64,000 nucleotides of DNA from Tyto alba. Taxonomy: Eukaryota > Chordata > Aves > Strigiformes > Tytonidae. Positions 46,440 to 57,378 of the stretch are shown here, in pieces. How positions within the stretch are numbered: position 1 is the first letter of the stretch; each line of letters begins with the position of its first letter. The DNA is taken from contig NW_024881313.1 of the NCBI RefSeq assembly GCF_018691265.1, forward strand, positions 34,775,518-34,839,517. Direction: 5' to 3'. The notes under the pieces are model-generated. The model was not told the DNA's origin. It worked only from the letters and a program-made list of their open reading frames with translations, and searched no databases. Made by a program: the position numbers and the translations under genes.

Positions 46440-46880
46440 GGTCTGGAGCGGGAGTGTATGTGCTACAATGCTCTGCTGGCCCCGAGTTCAGGAGGCATTC
46501 ATAGAGGCATTTTATCAGTCAATTTCATGAGACATTAATTAATGAGATACTTCAATTAGATCATTTCTGTCACTAGGAAGGAATTATTCTTCATGGTCAA
46601 GATTACATCATCTTAATTAGTCCCTCTCCAAGTAATTTGCTTCTTTTCAAGCCCCGAAGAAGGGTACATTCATTATAGATAATTAATATTCAAGTTAATT
46701 GACTGTACCCTACAATTCATGGAGCCCCTTTGAAACACATTTTCTAGTTAGGCATCGGGAAGGACTGTTAAAGTTGCACTGCGCAGTCGTATGTGAGCTT
46801 TCTCAATCGTCCAAGGGACCAAATTATAATTATCAGCCCCAGGCCTGCCTTAGCCACTCCAGTTAATATTCACAATAGAG
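46440..46880. promoter_or_regulatory. strongest candidate conserved enhancer
   Basis: About 440 bp of complex, repeat-free, AT-rich sequence with a high density of homeodomain cores. It has the perfect 12-bp palindrome CATTAATTAATG (46533-46544), TAATTA (46614-46619), AGATAATTAATATTC near 46678, AAGTTAATTGAC near 46693 and the 10-bp palindrome AATTATAATT (46822-46831), with CpG-bearing words such as GGCATCGGG, GCGCAGTCGTATG and CAATCGTCC between them. TAAT clusters with unexpected CpG retention are characteristic of conserved elements near developmental genes. No frame is open for any length. The target gene is unknown and conservation is untested. Confidence 0.5.
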
Positions 46881-47485
46881 TACCCATTCTGAGAAACTAC
46901 TGTATAGATACATAAGTTGAGACCAGAAGGTTAGGCTAAAACTCTTGTGTTTATGTATATACTATGCAAGGAATCTATTTTTTGTTAGCATACACTCTCT
47001 TCACAGAAAAATTACTTTGATTTGACAATTTCAGTTTTAAAAGAGAATTTTATAACAAGCCAATCAGGAGCAACAGATACTTGAAGCTTAGATATTCTGT
47101 TTGTTTATTCTTTCCGAAGAAAGGTCATGCAATATTAATGTTGTGTCTTTTAATGTTGCCAATAATCCACAGAAACCACTGTATCCCACTCAAAGTAGTA
47201 AATTTAGCAAAAATGTTCTGTATCATATAAAAACACTGTTACATAAATTTTCTTTCTTATTATTTGTGCTTAAGTTTTTACATTTGACTTATGTCAAAGC
47301 TTGATTTTTCTCTGTTCTGTTTCAGACTATAGCAGTGATCTTATATTTGAAGATGCTGCCTGACTGAAATCTCAGAAGCCGGAAACTCAAATGCAAGTCA
47401 GTGTTTCCAAAAGCATCTATTTTAAAAAAAAATGTTGATAACACAGGCTAGCAAACTTAGAAGCATCTACAAGTCTGGAATAAAC
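46881..47485. other. AT-rich non-coding stretch
   Basis: AT-rich sequence with no gene, repeat family or clear motif arrangement recognised. Confidence 0.45.
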
Positions 47486-47552
47486 ATCTACAACTCCCAT
47501 TGAAGCCAAGGAATTGTGCCGGCTCTGCTTACATCAGGGCTAAATCTGCCTA
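47486..47552. repeat. ancient amniote palindromic repeat remnant
   Basis: ACAACTCCCATTGAAGCCAA is followed by GGAATTGTGCCGGCTCTGC and TTACATCAGGGCTAAATCTG. This is the recalled order of the old repeat (caactcccattgaagtcaatgggagttgtgcc...ttacatcagggc.gaatctg). It is related to the hairpin at 39685-39716. Confidence 0.55.
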
Positions 47553-48535
47553 ATTGCAAGTGCAATATTGCTGCTTTTCATTTTTATGCAGATTGCTGAA
47601 CCCGTTTGATCCAAGCAGGGCTTCTGAGGAAAGGAGATGCAGTCCATACGTGTGCAAGTCTTTGTTTTTAAAAACAGAACTGCCCCTTTGACTTGAACTT
47701 TAAATAGTAGAGCCAGGCAAATAATGTGGATAACGTCACTGGATATGTGCTCAGATTTCAGCATTTTATAGCTCTTCCTGTCTTCATGCCACATATTAGT
47801 TTCCTCTGAATAGTCTTTCAAACAAATTAAATGGCAGGAATGTTAGCGGAAGCAGTGAGATATAAACAAACACTGAATATTCAGAGTGACTATTTTTATT
47901 CCCAGCAGAAACCTAATTTTAAGATCAGACTTTCTCCAACTGCGAAGAAATATTAGTATGTGTACAACAGTGTTTGTGTGCTGTACTAGTACAGGAGCAC
48001 TGCTAGAAACTTGCCAGAAGCAGGATGCTGCTGAGTGAGTACACACAAAGTGAGACTTGGGGCAAATCCATATGGGAGAGGTTTTTTGGCCAGTATGGTC
48101 AATCCACTGCCTGCAAGGCATGGGCTTCATGGAGAAAGAAGTCTGCTAGCACACCATTCCCATCACGGTCTATTTGAATAGGTTAGAATAAGGGATGAAC
48201 ACACTCAAGGAGCTGGATATTTGAATTTAGTAATATCTATGTGAATTTGCTCTGCTTGCATTGCCCTTTCTGCAGATCTGATGACCTCCTCCAGCCACGC
48301 TGTGAACCTCTCTGCAGGAAGTGAGCAGCAGCCCCACGGCAGCCAGGCACGGCAGGGAATAGGGGTGCCTGGGGAGGAGGATACCCTCTCTCCTGAAGTA
48401 GCTGCTACCCCGTATGCTTTCCTTTTCCTCAGTAGCAGTGGCTTTGCTGGCTGTCTGGGGCCCTGGACTAAACAAAGCTCTTTGCTGAGATGTTACTCAT
48501 CCTGAATATGTGACAGAAGAAATCCAGTGCAGAAT
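47553..48535. other. non-coding stretch, nothing recognised
   Basis: Unique-looking DNA; overlapping short frames on both strands near 48227-48505 have no recognisable product. Confidence 0.45.
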
Positions 48536-48539
48536 CCCA

Positions 48540-48830
48540 AATAATGAATCATTTTTGAGATGACTGTATTCTGCATTTGGCCAGGTGTCAAGGAAAGGTT
48601 AAAAAAAAAAGAGGAGTGCATAAACTTCATCTAGGAAATACTTTTCTGAGAGTTTGTCACCCAGGGCTGTTAAAAAAGTAGCTTGAATTAACATCCTGCC
48701 ACTTACTTACTGCCTCTGCCTAATTCTGTTATCTGATTGATTATCCAAGAGCAGTTCGGAGGAGCTTGTCCAATTTGCTTTTATCACTAGTTAGGCCAAT
48801 GAAAAGCAATTGTCTATAAAACTTGTTTTC
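48540..48830. promoter_or_regulatory. candidate enhancer with PBX-HOX-like site
   Basis: A complex AT-rich block contains TGATTGAT (48734-48741, extended to TGATTGATTA), which matches the PBX-HOX composite site known from HOXB1-type autoregulatory elements. It also has ATAATGAATCATTTTTGAG, GTAGCTTGAATTAACATCC, GGCCAATGAAAAGC and GCAATTGTC (SOX-like). A 12-nt interval of mostly A (48601-48610) is the only simple tract. Binding is inferred. Confidence 0.42.
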
Positions 48831-49350
48831 TGCCCCACTCCTTTCTCTATCCGCATCCCTTTTCTCTAGACAACTCACACAACAACTAGCTCTGTCCCCT
48901 GCATAATTTCTGCATTCGACTCGCTGATTTTTTTTTTCCATTTTTTGTGCCCCATGGAAGACACCAGAACCCTTTTGTTGTTGGTTTTAGAATCCATTAG
49001 AGTTGACATTTTGTGGCCCAAATCAAATCTGTGTTCTGTCACCTGCTTATGAGAGTACAGGCTCTGCCTCCACTGGCACAGAGTGTGGTAAGTGCACAAA
49101 GACAGAGCAAAAGGATGCGCTTCTTCAACTGTAATTTTGAAAGGGTTCCTTTATTGATTTGGGGATAAAACAATGCTAAAAAAGCATTCTGATTGTGTTA
49201 TGAACTCGCCCGCCAGGCTGCCTGACGCCGTGGCTGTGGACACATTTGCTCTTTCAGCTCTGGAGCTGGCAGCGTTCTCTGCATAATAACTATCCCAGGG
49301 TTAGTTTAGGAGGATCATTTCAAAATTTTTGCATCTCTGGAGCAGCCAAT
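48831..49350. other. non-coding stretch, possible regulatory part
   Basis: About 49190-49340 (TGAACTCGCCCGCCAGGC, TGACGCCGTGGC, GCATAATAACTATCCC) is complex with several CpGs and could extend the regulatory region at 48540-48830. No gene is seen. Confidence 0.35.
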
Positions 49351-49462
49351 TTGAGGATCTCAAATTGCTTTGCAAACAAAGGTGCAAAATGTACTGAAGA
49401 AGGTCAGTAGCATTAACCCTATTTCAGCACTGGCTAATTTAATGTCCAGAGAGACAGAAGGT
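49351..49462 (+). repeat. possible ancient SINE/LINE remnant (MIR-core-like)
   Basis: TTGAGGATCTCAAATTGCTT and TGCAAAC are followed by ATTAACCCTATTTCAGCAC and CAGAGAGACAG. These occur in the order of an old amniote repeat (gaggatctcaaagcactttacaaac...attatccccattttacag...cagagagg). Divergence is high. Confidence 0.42.
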
Positions 49463-52400
49463 CCACACTGTGGCGATGCTGAACATGTGGACTTTGAATT
49501 GAAGTCTGGAGGAGCTGTGGGGATTTGATGCCTGTGGAAAGCAGGCATCCCATTGGGGATTTGTTTAAAGGTAAATAGAAGAATAAATGGGAAGCCTTGA
49601 CTCCCAGTCCTCTCCTCTGATCACTGAATCACACTAAAGGGTAACTTGTTTAGTCATCTTATGTCTGTAAAATACCAGCCTGAAGCTGGTAAAAAGTATT
49701 TAGTATTTCAAGGACTTTGTTTCTTATCCTGTGAAAAATAGTCTTTAAAAACACTCCCAATATCTGTGCAGTTCTAATGTTTAAACTGGGCTCTTTTGAG
49801 CTGTGGCTCACTCAGGCACATTTAGGTTGCTCACTGATCCTGCATGAAAGTCTGAAGATGATGATGGAAATTTTTGCAACATTACACCATCATTCTCAGT
49901 ATCCCAGAAGTTTTTCCTTGCACTCAATTTTCTTATACCTTGGTTTCTGTCCCCAGACCTTTATTGACATCTTCAGGCCATGACTGGCTCCAAATTAGGA
50001 AGGAAATGCCCTGAGACAGAAAGCACTCATCAGCACACCCTGCATACTGAATAATTACAGTGAAAAACCATGTCCATTGGCAGAGGTGAGCAAAATCATG
50101 GAAAAAAAAGTAATGGAGTCCATTGGAGCAAAAAATCCATTTCAGCACAGATGTCTGAGAGCTGGGGAAGCTGTCTTCAGTGAGAAAATAACAAACTGCA
50201 CTTTTAAAGCTACATTCTTCCTTGAAGAGAGGTCCATGGACTGTGGAGAACCAGGTAGATGCTGGCGTTGGAAAGCCTGGATCCGAGGTCCCACAGTCTG
50301 GTTAAGATGAAGTGGGAATCTGAGAGCTGTTTGGGATGGGAACAGCTTCCTGACATGATGCTTTGCCAGACACAGGGCAAGAGTCAGAAATTAGAATTTT
50401 CTGAAGTGACTGATAGTATCTGACAGTGTGAGGCAAGTTAATTGCAGATTATGCTGTAACCTTGCCATCAGGAAATTTAAATGTACTTCTGCATGTCGTA
50501 ATGGTATAGTACAGTACACTCAGCATAGAAGTGAGGAGGGTTTTTCCCAGCTAAGCATTTCTCTTTTAATAATCTCCAGCTTTTCATGAGAAAACTTATT
50601 TTAATTAGGACTGTCATATATTTGGACATTTGCCCATTGTTCTAGCGTCTGGTGTTTGCTTTGTAGGTAGGGACCATTGCTGGCACTTGCAGAAAAAAGT
50701 TTTTTCTTGGTCTCCGATGAGGCTTAGAGAAGAGTGGTTGTGGCCCAAATCTGCAGTCAGAGCAATATGAGTCATTGCCATATGGTGCTTTGAGTCTGAT
50801 GGGCTGCAAACAAAGGGAAAAAGGGAAGTGCTCCCTGGGTGCAGCCATGGGCACTGGGGTGACAACCTGATGGGACCTTTTCAATGAGCACTGAAAATAC
50901 CTATCGTCTGCATTCTGGAGAAATTCTTTTCAAGCTTTTTTCCCCGTCTTCTTTTTCTCTTTTTGCCTCTTCTCTCTTTCATCCTCTCCTTTTCATTTTC
51001 AATTTCAGCTGCTTGATCTTCAGATATTTTTGAAATGGCTAGGAAAAAGGGAGACAAAAATAAAGCCGACATAAGGGAAATTGAAGCGTGGGGAATAACT
51101 ACAGCAATTTATTCCAGACCTTGTTTAATGGAAAATAATTAGAAAATTTCAAAACATTCTGCAAACTGCAATCCCATTTTCTGTTTATTCATGATGGACA
51201 AAAACCTTGAAGCTTTGGTTTCCTATGATAAAAGCAAGAAGTACTTACTTCTTTTAATCACTTTTTCCCCCCCATTTAATAACTTGAAGGGCTTTTTCAT
51301 CTGAAGCAGACACAATATTCAGAGCTCTGCATTCTTTATAACTCTTCTTGTCCTGCTCCTCTAGCATGGTTGACATTTACCTCCATGACCTTCATTCTCC
51401 CTGGGTCGACCCAGAGCTAAAACCATTGGTTGAAGCTACTGGTGAAGTGGTGCTGACTCATGGAAGGAGACAACTTGTGCTTGTGCCCTATTCTCCATTA
51501 CAAGGAAAAGCTGGTGGGACTGGTCAGGCAAGGTCTCTTCAGTTTGGAAAACAGATGACAGTGAAGGAAAAAATTAGAAGACACAAAAATCAGGAACGGA
51601 AAGGAAGAAGCAAAGAGTGAACAATTATTTACATTTTCTCAAAATACAAGACATACCTTGACCAAATGAAATGATCAGGTGATATATCTGAAACAAACAA
51701 GAGGCAGTATTTTCCACGTAATAAAATTATGAACTTGTTGCCACTAGGTGCTGCAGAGACAAATCTTTAATTCTACTTAAAAAAGCCCACCAAACAATTA
51801 TGAAGGATATCATTACCAGTGGCTATTAGACATAATGGTTCACACTCAGTTTCCATTTGGAAAGTCCTGAGCTCTCAGTGGACAGAAGATGGAGGGATAA
51901 ACCAGGTTACGATGTGTTTTGTACAATTTTTCTCCTCCTCCTTCCACCTCTATTTTCAGTGATAGGGTGGCTGTTTCACATGTTGGAGTTTGGTGGGTCT
52001 TCTGTACGAACATGCCATTCCCCTGCCCAGTTGCACTTGGATTCTGTTAATTAAAAATTGAGGACCAATTAGCTGAATAAGTAGGTAAATAGAAACCATT
52101 GAGTAAAGACAAAGACTTCTTTCCAAGTTATACACCTCATGAGGGCATCAAGTGCTGTGGCAGGAAAAGCAGTTTTATTCTTGGCTTCTCTAAGCTCTTG
52201 GATAAAATTGTTTCTTTTCTGATTATTTTCTCTTCTCACCTATCTTGTGTCTGGACTGTTTGGAGTAGAACCTCTTGAAAAACCTAGATGTCTTTAACTG
52301 TTAGTACAAAGCCTAGTACCATGGAGCTTTAACCTTCTTGAGACCTCTAGGTTCTTCTTTAACACAAGTAAATAATTATGATTTCTATAAACTACAGCAT

Positions 52401-53494
52401 CTTCAACTAGGTCTTCATAAATATCTTCTGGTAGAACAGGACTTGTAATAAAATTGGTCTTCATTCTTATACTTACTGAGTGATGAAAAAAGTTATTTCT
52501 TTGATGTTATTTCCCTACTTTCTAGTTTGGATAATGTGGAAAATATCTGAAGGATGTAGAAGGGCTGCTTCCTGTAGGGCTTTGTTGTTTTGCAAGTGGT
52601 GGAGTATTTTTAAAGAGATCTAATCTGACAACCCCAGGAGTGCATTGATTAAACAGAACTAAATATATCAATATCCATGTCAAAGTAGAGGTGTTGTTTT
52701 ACTGCTGGAGACCACGGGCAGAAGGGGGAGTACAAGTTTTCCAAAAGGAAAAGAGCAATAATGGAATTTGATCATTCAGGTAAAAGAATTTTAAAATTGC
52801 CCCTCCTGAAGATATTTTCCTAAGTATAAATAATCTCCAAGTGCTATTTTGCTTGACTGTCTTCATATATGTTTATTATTCAGCAGCATCAGGTTAGATT
52901 GGGTTATACATTGCCATGTGGAAACCATTTGAATGATAAAGATGTGATATTTTGGGGGTTGGTGGGGCAGGAATGGGGGGGATGATCTTATGTAAATGTG
53001 AACAATGAGGGACTAACCCAGATTTTCCATTCTGACAAGCATGTAACTTGCACAATATGAAGTTTTTAAAAAATTGCCTGGGAGACAATTTGGATTCAAA
53101 TAATGTTTTCTAGAAGGAGCTGCCTGCTGGCACTGTGTCTCAGTCCGCCGTGCATTGACAAGCCCAAAAGCAGAGTTGAGAGGCCCTCTGAAGTTGACTG
53201 AAGTCAGTGTCAACAAAGCTGGGATTTCTTCCAACCAAAAGCTGTGCAACCAGTGTGAAATGTTTGTCAGGCTGTAGAGAGGAACAACTAGAGGAGCTAC
53301 CAAAATATTTAACTGAGACTCTCAGACAGACATTGGGTTTCTACTAAAAGATACTGCAGTGGCATTCAACACTGAGTAGTGTTTTATTCAGAAAATCCCT
53401 TCAGTTTCCACTTTAGAAAGACATCATTAGAAGGTATCTAGACATTTGCAAGGTATTTAATGTTCAGGGCACAGGGGAGATGTGTTGTGCTATC
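49463..53494. other. non-coding stretch with one regulatory candidate
   Basis: About 50420-50640 (AAGTTAATTGCAGATTATGC, GGAAATTTAAATGTAC, GCATGTCGTAATGG, TTATTTTAATTAGGAC) has TAAT cores and no repeats, so it is a weak enhancer candidate. A pyrimidine-rich tract lies near 50935-51000. No gene is supported; frames are under 100 codons and not recognisable. Confidence 0.4.
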
Positions 53495-53565
53495 AGGAGG
53501 CTGGAGGTCAGCTCCAGATGGATTTAGCATGTTCGATTCCAGCCCTGCAATTTTCAAGACCCTCC
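53495..53565 (+). repeat. possible MIR-like tRNA-derived SINE head
   Basis: AGGAGGCTGGAGGTCAGCTC followed by GTTCGATTCCAGCCCTGCAA resembles the tRNA-derived head of MIR-type SINEs (ggagtcagactgcctgggttcgaatcccagctctgcca), including the B-box-like GTTCGATTCC. The T-arm cannot pair, so it is not a functional tRNA gene. Confidence 0.42.
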
Positions 53566-54150
53566 CAGAAAGTTTCTGCTTAGTCCTGATGTGCTAAACT
53601 CCATGCCCACCTCAGATTGTGCGCTGAAAGTATTTACCAGGAGCAAATAAACCCCCTATGGAGGGAGATTCAGCCTACCTCCATGCTCTCCACTGACTGC
53701 CTAGGGAAGGATGAGTGACTGAAGACCTAAATTAGGCTCCAGTTCAGTTGTGGCTCTGACCTGACAATAACCTGTACAAGAAAGATCTTCAAAGATACAT
53801 GGAAGAGGTGGAAGGATTGAGCAGCTGAGGATAGTTTAATGTCTGATGTGAGGGGTTAAATCTGCTCCCACCAGGACCTGATGCTTGCAGATACCTCAAC
53901 CTTGACATTGTTTGGTGATATCTCACACTGATGCCTGAAGGAGTACAATTTGTTCATTGAATGGCTGTATTTTGGAAGCATCTGGAACATGCTTATTAAT
54001 TTAGGACAGGAGGTTAAACATGTTAAATTCACTCTTTTGTTTTCTTTTTTCTCTTTGACTTTTCTAATCTGCTTTGAAGAATTTTTATTTATATTTCTGT
54101 GAGTTGCCCCACCTGTTCTCAGAATACTGTCACCTCTAAATCCCCAGTGA
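53566..54150. other. non-coding stretch, nothing recognised
   Basis: Unique-looking DNA without a supported gene or repeat. Confidence 0.45.
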
Positions 54151-54154
54151 TCTA

Positions 54155-54280
54155 GTGCTAGCTCTAGACCATTGCTGGCACTCTCTCCTGGGAGGTGGGA
54201 GATGTGGATCTGAATTCCTTGAAGCAGAGAAAGTCATTAAACCTGGATTTCTCACTTCATGTCACCAGTGATTGCCTAAA
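54155..54280. repeat. ancient palindromic SINE-like repeat remnant
   Basis: GGCACTCTCTCCTGGGAGGT and GGGAGATGTGGATCTGAATTCC are followed by GCAGAGAAAGTCATTAAACC, TGGATTTCTCACTTCATGTC and ACCAGTGATTGCCTAA. The order follows a known old repeat (gagcactctcctgggaggtgggagacccaggttcaaatccc...gcagaga...gaacctgggtctcccacatc). The 122-codon frame at 54195-54563 starts inside it, which argues against that frame being a gene. Confidence 0.55.
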
Positions 54281-54733
54281 AGTAGGGCAACTCCACACTT
54301 TCTGTGGATGTCCAGCCCTCAATCCAGGAATGAATCATGCAATTTCTTCAGGGTATTTTCAATATCAAGTACAGACAGCCCTGAAAGCAGAGAACCCCTC
54401 CACTTCTGCTGCAGAGGAATATGCTAACCAGCAAGTGAATCTCACTCCTTTCTCTAAAGTAGAAGAGCTCAAGCAGATGAGAAAGAAAATTTCTAAAGAG
54501 CCTGTGGTTTGGTTCTTAAGACAGTCTCTGGAGAGAAAAGAAAATGTGTTCACATCTCTGTAGGCAGCAGCAGACCTGCCATAAAAAGCAACATTGGTTC
54601 TTAATGAGGTCTAGTAACTGGCACCTCTCCCCTCTCCTGCTGAGGAAGATCTGGGAAAGAGGGGTGAACTCACCAAGGTTTTGATAGGAGAGGTTGTGGG
54701 AATGGCATCAAGAGAGGCATCTTTCTGCAGCAC

Positions 54734-54779
54734 AGTGTAAGTCACTGAAAGATAAGAGTGTAAGCCACTGACAGATAAG
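54734..54779. repeat. 23-bp tandem duplication
   Basis: Two adjacent 23-bp copies (54734-54756 and 54757-54779) beginning AGTGTAAG and ending AGATAAG, with two mismatches. Confidence 0.9.
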
Positions 54780-54800
54780 AGGTCTGATGTCAATTCCCAC

Positions 54801-55260
54801 CATAGAATTATAGAACGGTTTGGGTTGGAAGGGACCATTAAAGGTCATCTTCTCCAACACCCCTGCAATGAGCAGGGACATCTTCAACTAGACCAGGTTG
54901 CTCAGAGCCCCATCCAACCTGACCTTGAATGCTTCCAGGGATGAGGCATTTACCACCTCTCTGGGAAACCTGTTTCAGTGTTTCACCACCCTCATCGTAA
55001 AAAATTTCTTCCTTATATCTAGTCTAAATCTACCCTCTTTTAGTTTAAAACCATTGCCCCTTGTCATATCGTAACAGGCCCTGCTAAAAAGTTTGTCCCC
55101 ATCTTTTTCATAAGCCCCCTTTAAGCACTGGAAGGCTGCTATAAGGTCTCCCCGAGCCTTCTCTTCTCCAGGCTGAACAACCCCAACTCTCTCAGCCTTC
55201 CTTTGTAGGAGAAGTGTTCCAACCCTCTGATAATTTTTTGTGGCCATTTTTGTAACACTA
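54801..55260 (-). mobile_element. CR1 LINE 3' portion
   Basis: Antisense 5'-truncated CR1. Its terminal octamers are CATAGAAT (54801-54808) and TATAGAAC (54809-54816), followed by GGTTTGGGTTGGAAGGGACC, the classic avian CR1 3' end. Translated on the minus strand, it gives the C-terminus of ORF2 in broken frames: PQKIIRGLEHFSYKGRLREL, then [10 protein letters not shown], then GNGFKLKEGRFRLDIRKKFF. The frame is interrupted near 55150, and the catalytic part of the reverse transcriptase is absent. It belongs to a different CR1 group from the copy at 45458-45939, judging by the 3' end. Confidence 0.93.
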
Positions 55261-56435
55261 GTCCCTGGGTACTACACAGGATGGTTATTCTGGGTTCTCT
55301 TCCCCCAGCTATTCTCCAGGTCTCAGGAGCCTCAGGTACCTCATTCATATCTGGAATGCTTTGATGGAATTTGGGATTTGGGATTACCAATACTTCAGGG
55401 ACTGCATCCCTTTTTAAAGGCAGCCCAAAGCTCATAGAAAATCAGAGCTGGTCTGTGATCTTGATTCCTGACATTTTAGTGATGCTGAATTGCTCTCTCT
55501 ACCACTCACAGACAGCTGCTACCACACTCACATACCACAGGCATCACATTTTTCCTAACTCTACCAGAAGTCATATTAGAGCTCTTGGTGTCAAGTACTT
55601 GCCCAATAAACAGTTTCTTCTCTAATTTCCTTTGTATCCTAATGTTTAGGATGACTCCCAAATTGAGGCTATTGAACAAGTGTAGCTAACTATGACTTTA
55701 CTCCTCCCCAGTGGAACATTGCAGCTCTGGTGGACACACAGATTGCAGCAGCTATGTGACATGTACTTGAGGTAGAGATTTGGCCAATGGCTTTGTAGCA
55801 ATGGAAATGAAGGTCCACCTGAAAATCCAAGTGGAAGTCAACACAAGCAAATTGGTGAGGAAACTAAAGATAGCTCTCTTGCTCTTGAGAAAATGTCTGT
55901 GTTCTGCTGTCATCAAAATTGCTCAGTCTCAGCTTTATTTCTCATCCAAAGGGCAGCTGCTTGATAAGGCATTGGTTGGCAACCAGTTTCTTGCTCTGTA
56001 AAGTTGTATCAGGGTACCCTCTGAGGCCATCACAAAGAATCTTTGCGATGGTCTCAGTGGGTGTTTAATTGAGAATAAGAGAAGACGTGAATTTTAAAGA
56101 GGTAACATCGCCTAAAACAAAGGACTTATATGAAGCAATTTTTACTTGCTTTGCCACCTTACTAAAAGATGCATGGATCATTAAAGTGCATGATTCCTCA
56201 GCATCTGGGATAGTGACCCACTGTGGCTTCAATGATGATTATCTACAGAGCTTAACCATGAAAGCCAGGATAGTTGATGAACTCATGGTACCAAAGATCA
56301 GTAGGATTCAAAGTTAGAATTGAAAATTAGATTATTATGTTCTGTTTTCATGGACATACAAAGTAGAAAATGTTGTCCAGTGGTGCCTGCACTGAGCCCA
56401 AGGTCTTATGTTTGATTAGACCATCTGCATTGATT
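55261..56435. other. non-coding stretch, nothing recognised
   Basis: Unique-looking DNA; the frames at 55780-56001 and 56069-56317 are short and unrecognisable. Confidence 0.45.
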
Positions 56436-56439
56436 CAAA

Positions 56440-56600
56440 ATCCCTATCACCCCTGTTTGCAGACTATTTTAACCAGAAGTCCCGTCTTGCTTGAGAATTA
56501 CAGGATTTAAATGGCAGCTGTTGAATCTATAAATAGACCAATGCACATTCAAATATTATTTTGTGATTATATTAATTGACACCTTTGCCCATTGGCATAA
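56440..56600. promoter_or_regulatory. candidate regulatory element with MEF2 site
   Basis: CTATAAATAG (56527-56536) is a perfect match to the MEF2 consensus CTA(A/T)4TAG. It sits in repeat-free AT-rich sequence with AGCTGTTGAATC, TTCAAATATTATTTTGTG and ATATTAATTGACACC. This could be a muscle, neuronal or neural-crest element; the assignment is inferred from one motif. Confidence 0.38.
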
Positions 56601-57104
56601 GAAGAAGAGGAAAAGCAGTGTTTACGTTGACTGGAGGTAACAATAAATGCTGGATTCTCACAAGCTAATTTATAGGACCCTGTGGAGTGCTGAAGAGTGG
56701 AGTGAACGTTTTGACCTGGCAGGGTTGAAGCCAGTTCTGTTCAATGTGCTACAAAGAAAATATTTTTGAAGAATTGTTCTTGCTATTGTTTGGTATTAAA
56801 TGAAAGAAAAAAGGAAAATAGACAGAGTAAAACCAAGAATAGAAAAAAGATCAGAGAAAAACATTGGCATGGAGCTCAACATTTTTGGGGGGGAGGAGTG
56901 GAGAGGGGGAAATAATCCCTTTCCTCAAAGATTTTGGGGAGGAAAAAATCCCTGCTGTGCCTGCTAAAATTCCCTTCCAGTTCCCATTGTCAGTGTTAAT
57001 TGGTGATAGCCCCCATCACACAGAAGTGCTGTGGAGGTAAAATGAAAGGAAATATGTAAGGGGATGTGTGTGAGTAAGAGGCTGCTGTATTATGTGAATG
57101 AGGA
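56601..57104. other. non-coding stretch, nothing recognised
   Basis: Includes a G-rich low-complexity patch near 56887-56912. No gene or repeat family is recognised. Confidence 0.45.
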
Positions 57105-57312
57105 GCACAACAATGGCCCAGAATAAGCTAATATATATAAATGAAAATATCAGCTTGATCCTTTGCTGGACTTTTTGATGCTTTGAAAGTTCATGTTAAT
57201 TCCAGCTGCGTGGGTCCCTTTATTAATTAAATGGTCAAGGCAAGCTCCATGTGCAGTACCAGCTCTGCTAGCAAACGATGAAAGCACCGTGTTGACATCC
57301 TTATTCTAAGCT
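57105..57312. promoter_or_regulatory. candidate conserved non-coding element
   Basis: Complex block with ACAATGG (57110-57116, SOX core), CTTTGAA (57181-57187, TCF/LEF-like), GTTAATTCCAGCTGCGTGGG, the palindrome TTAATTAA (57223-57230) and AAACGATGAAAGCACCGTG. It is repeat-free, with retained CpGs. The combination suggests an enhancer; function is inferred. Confidence 0.42.
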
Positions 57313-57336
57313 CCACAGTCACCTTCAGGGCCTGCA

Positions 57337-57378
57337 TTCAGGGTGAATTACTTTGGCTTCAGTGAACTTAAAAAATCC
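57337..57378. repeat. possible ancient repeat remnant
   Basis: AGGGTGAATTACTTTGGCTT followed by CAGTGAACTTAAAAAATCCC resembles part of the old palindromic repeat (gtgaatttcactggcttcagtggaattactcc). Weak. Confidence 0.3.

Noticed and set aside
53530..53550. tRNA-like B box GTTCGATTCC
   Set aside because: The bases flanking the loop cannot form the 5-bp T stem and no A box is found at the right distance. It is better explained as a MIR-like SINE head.
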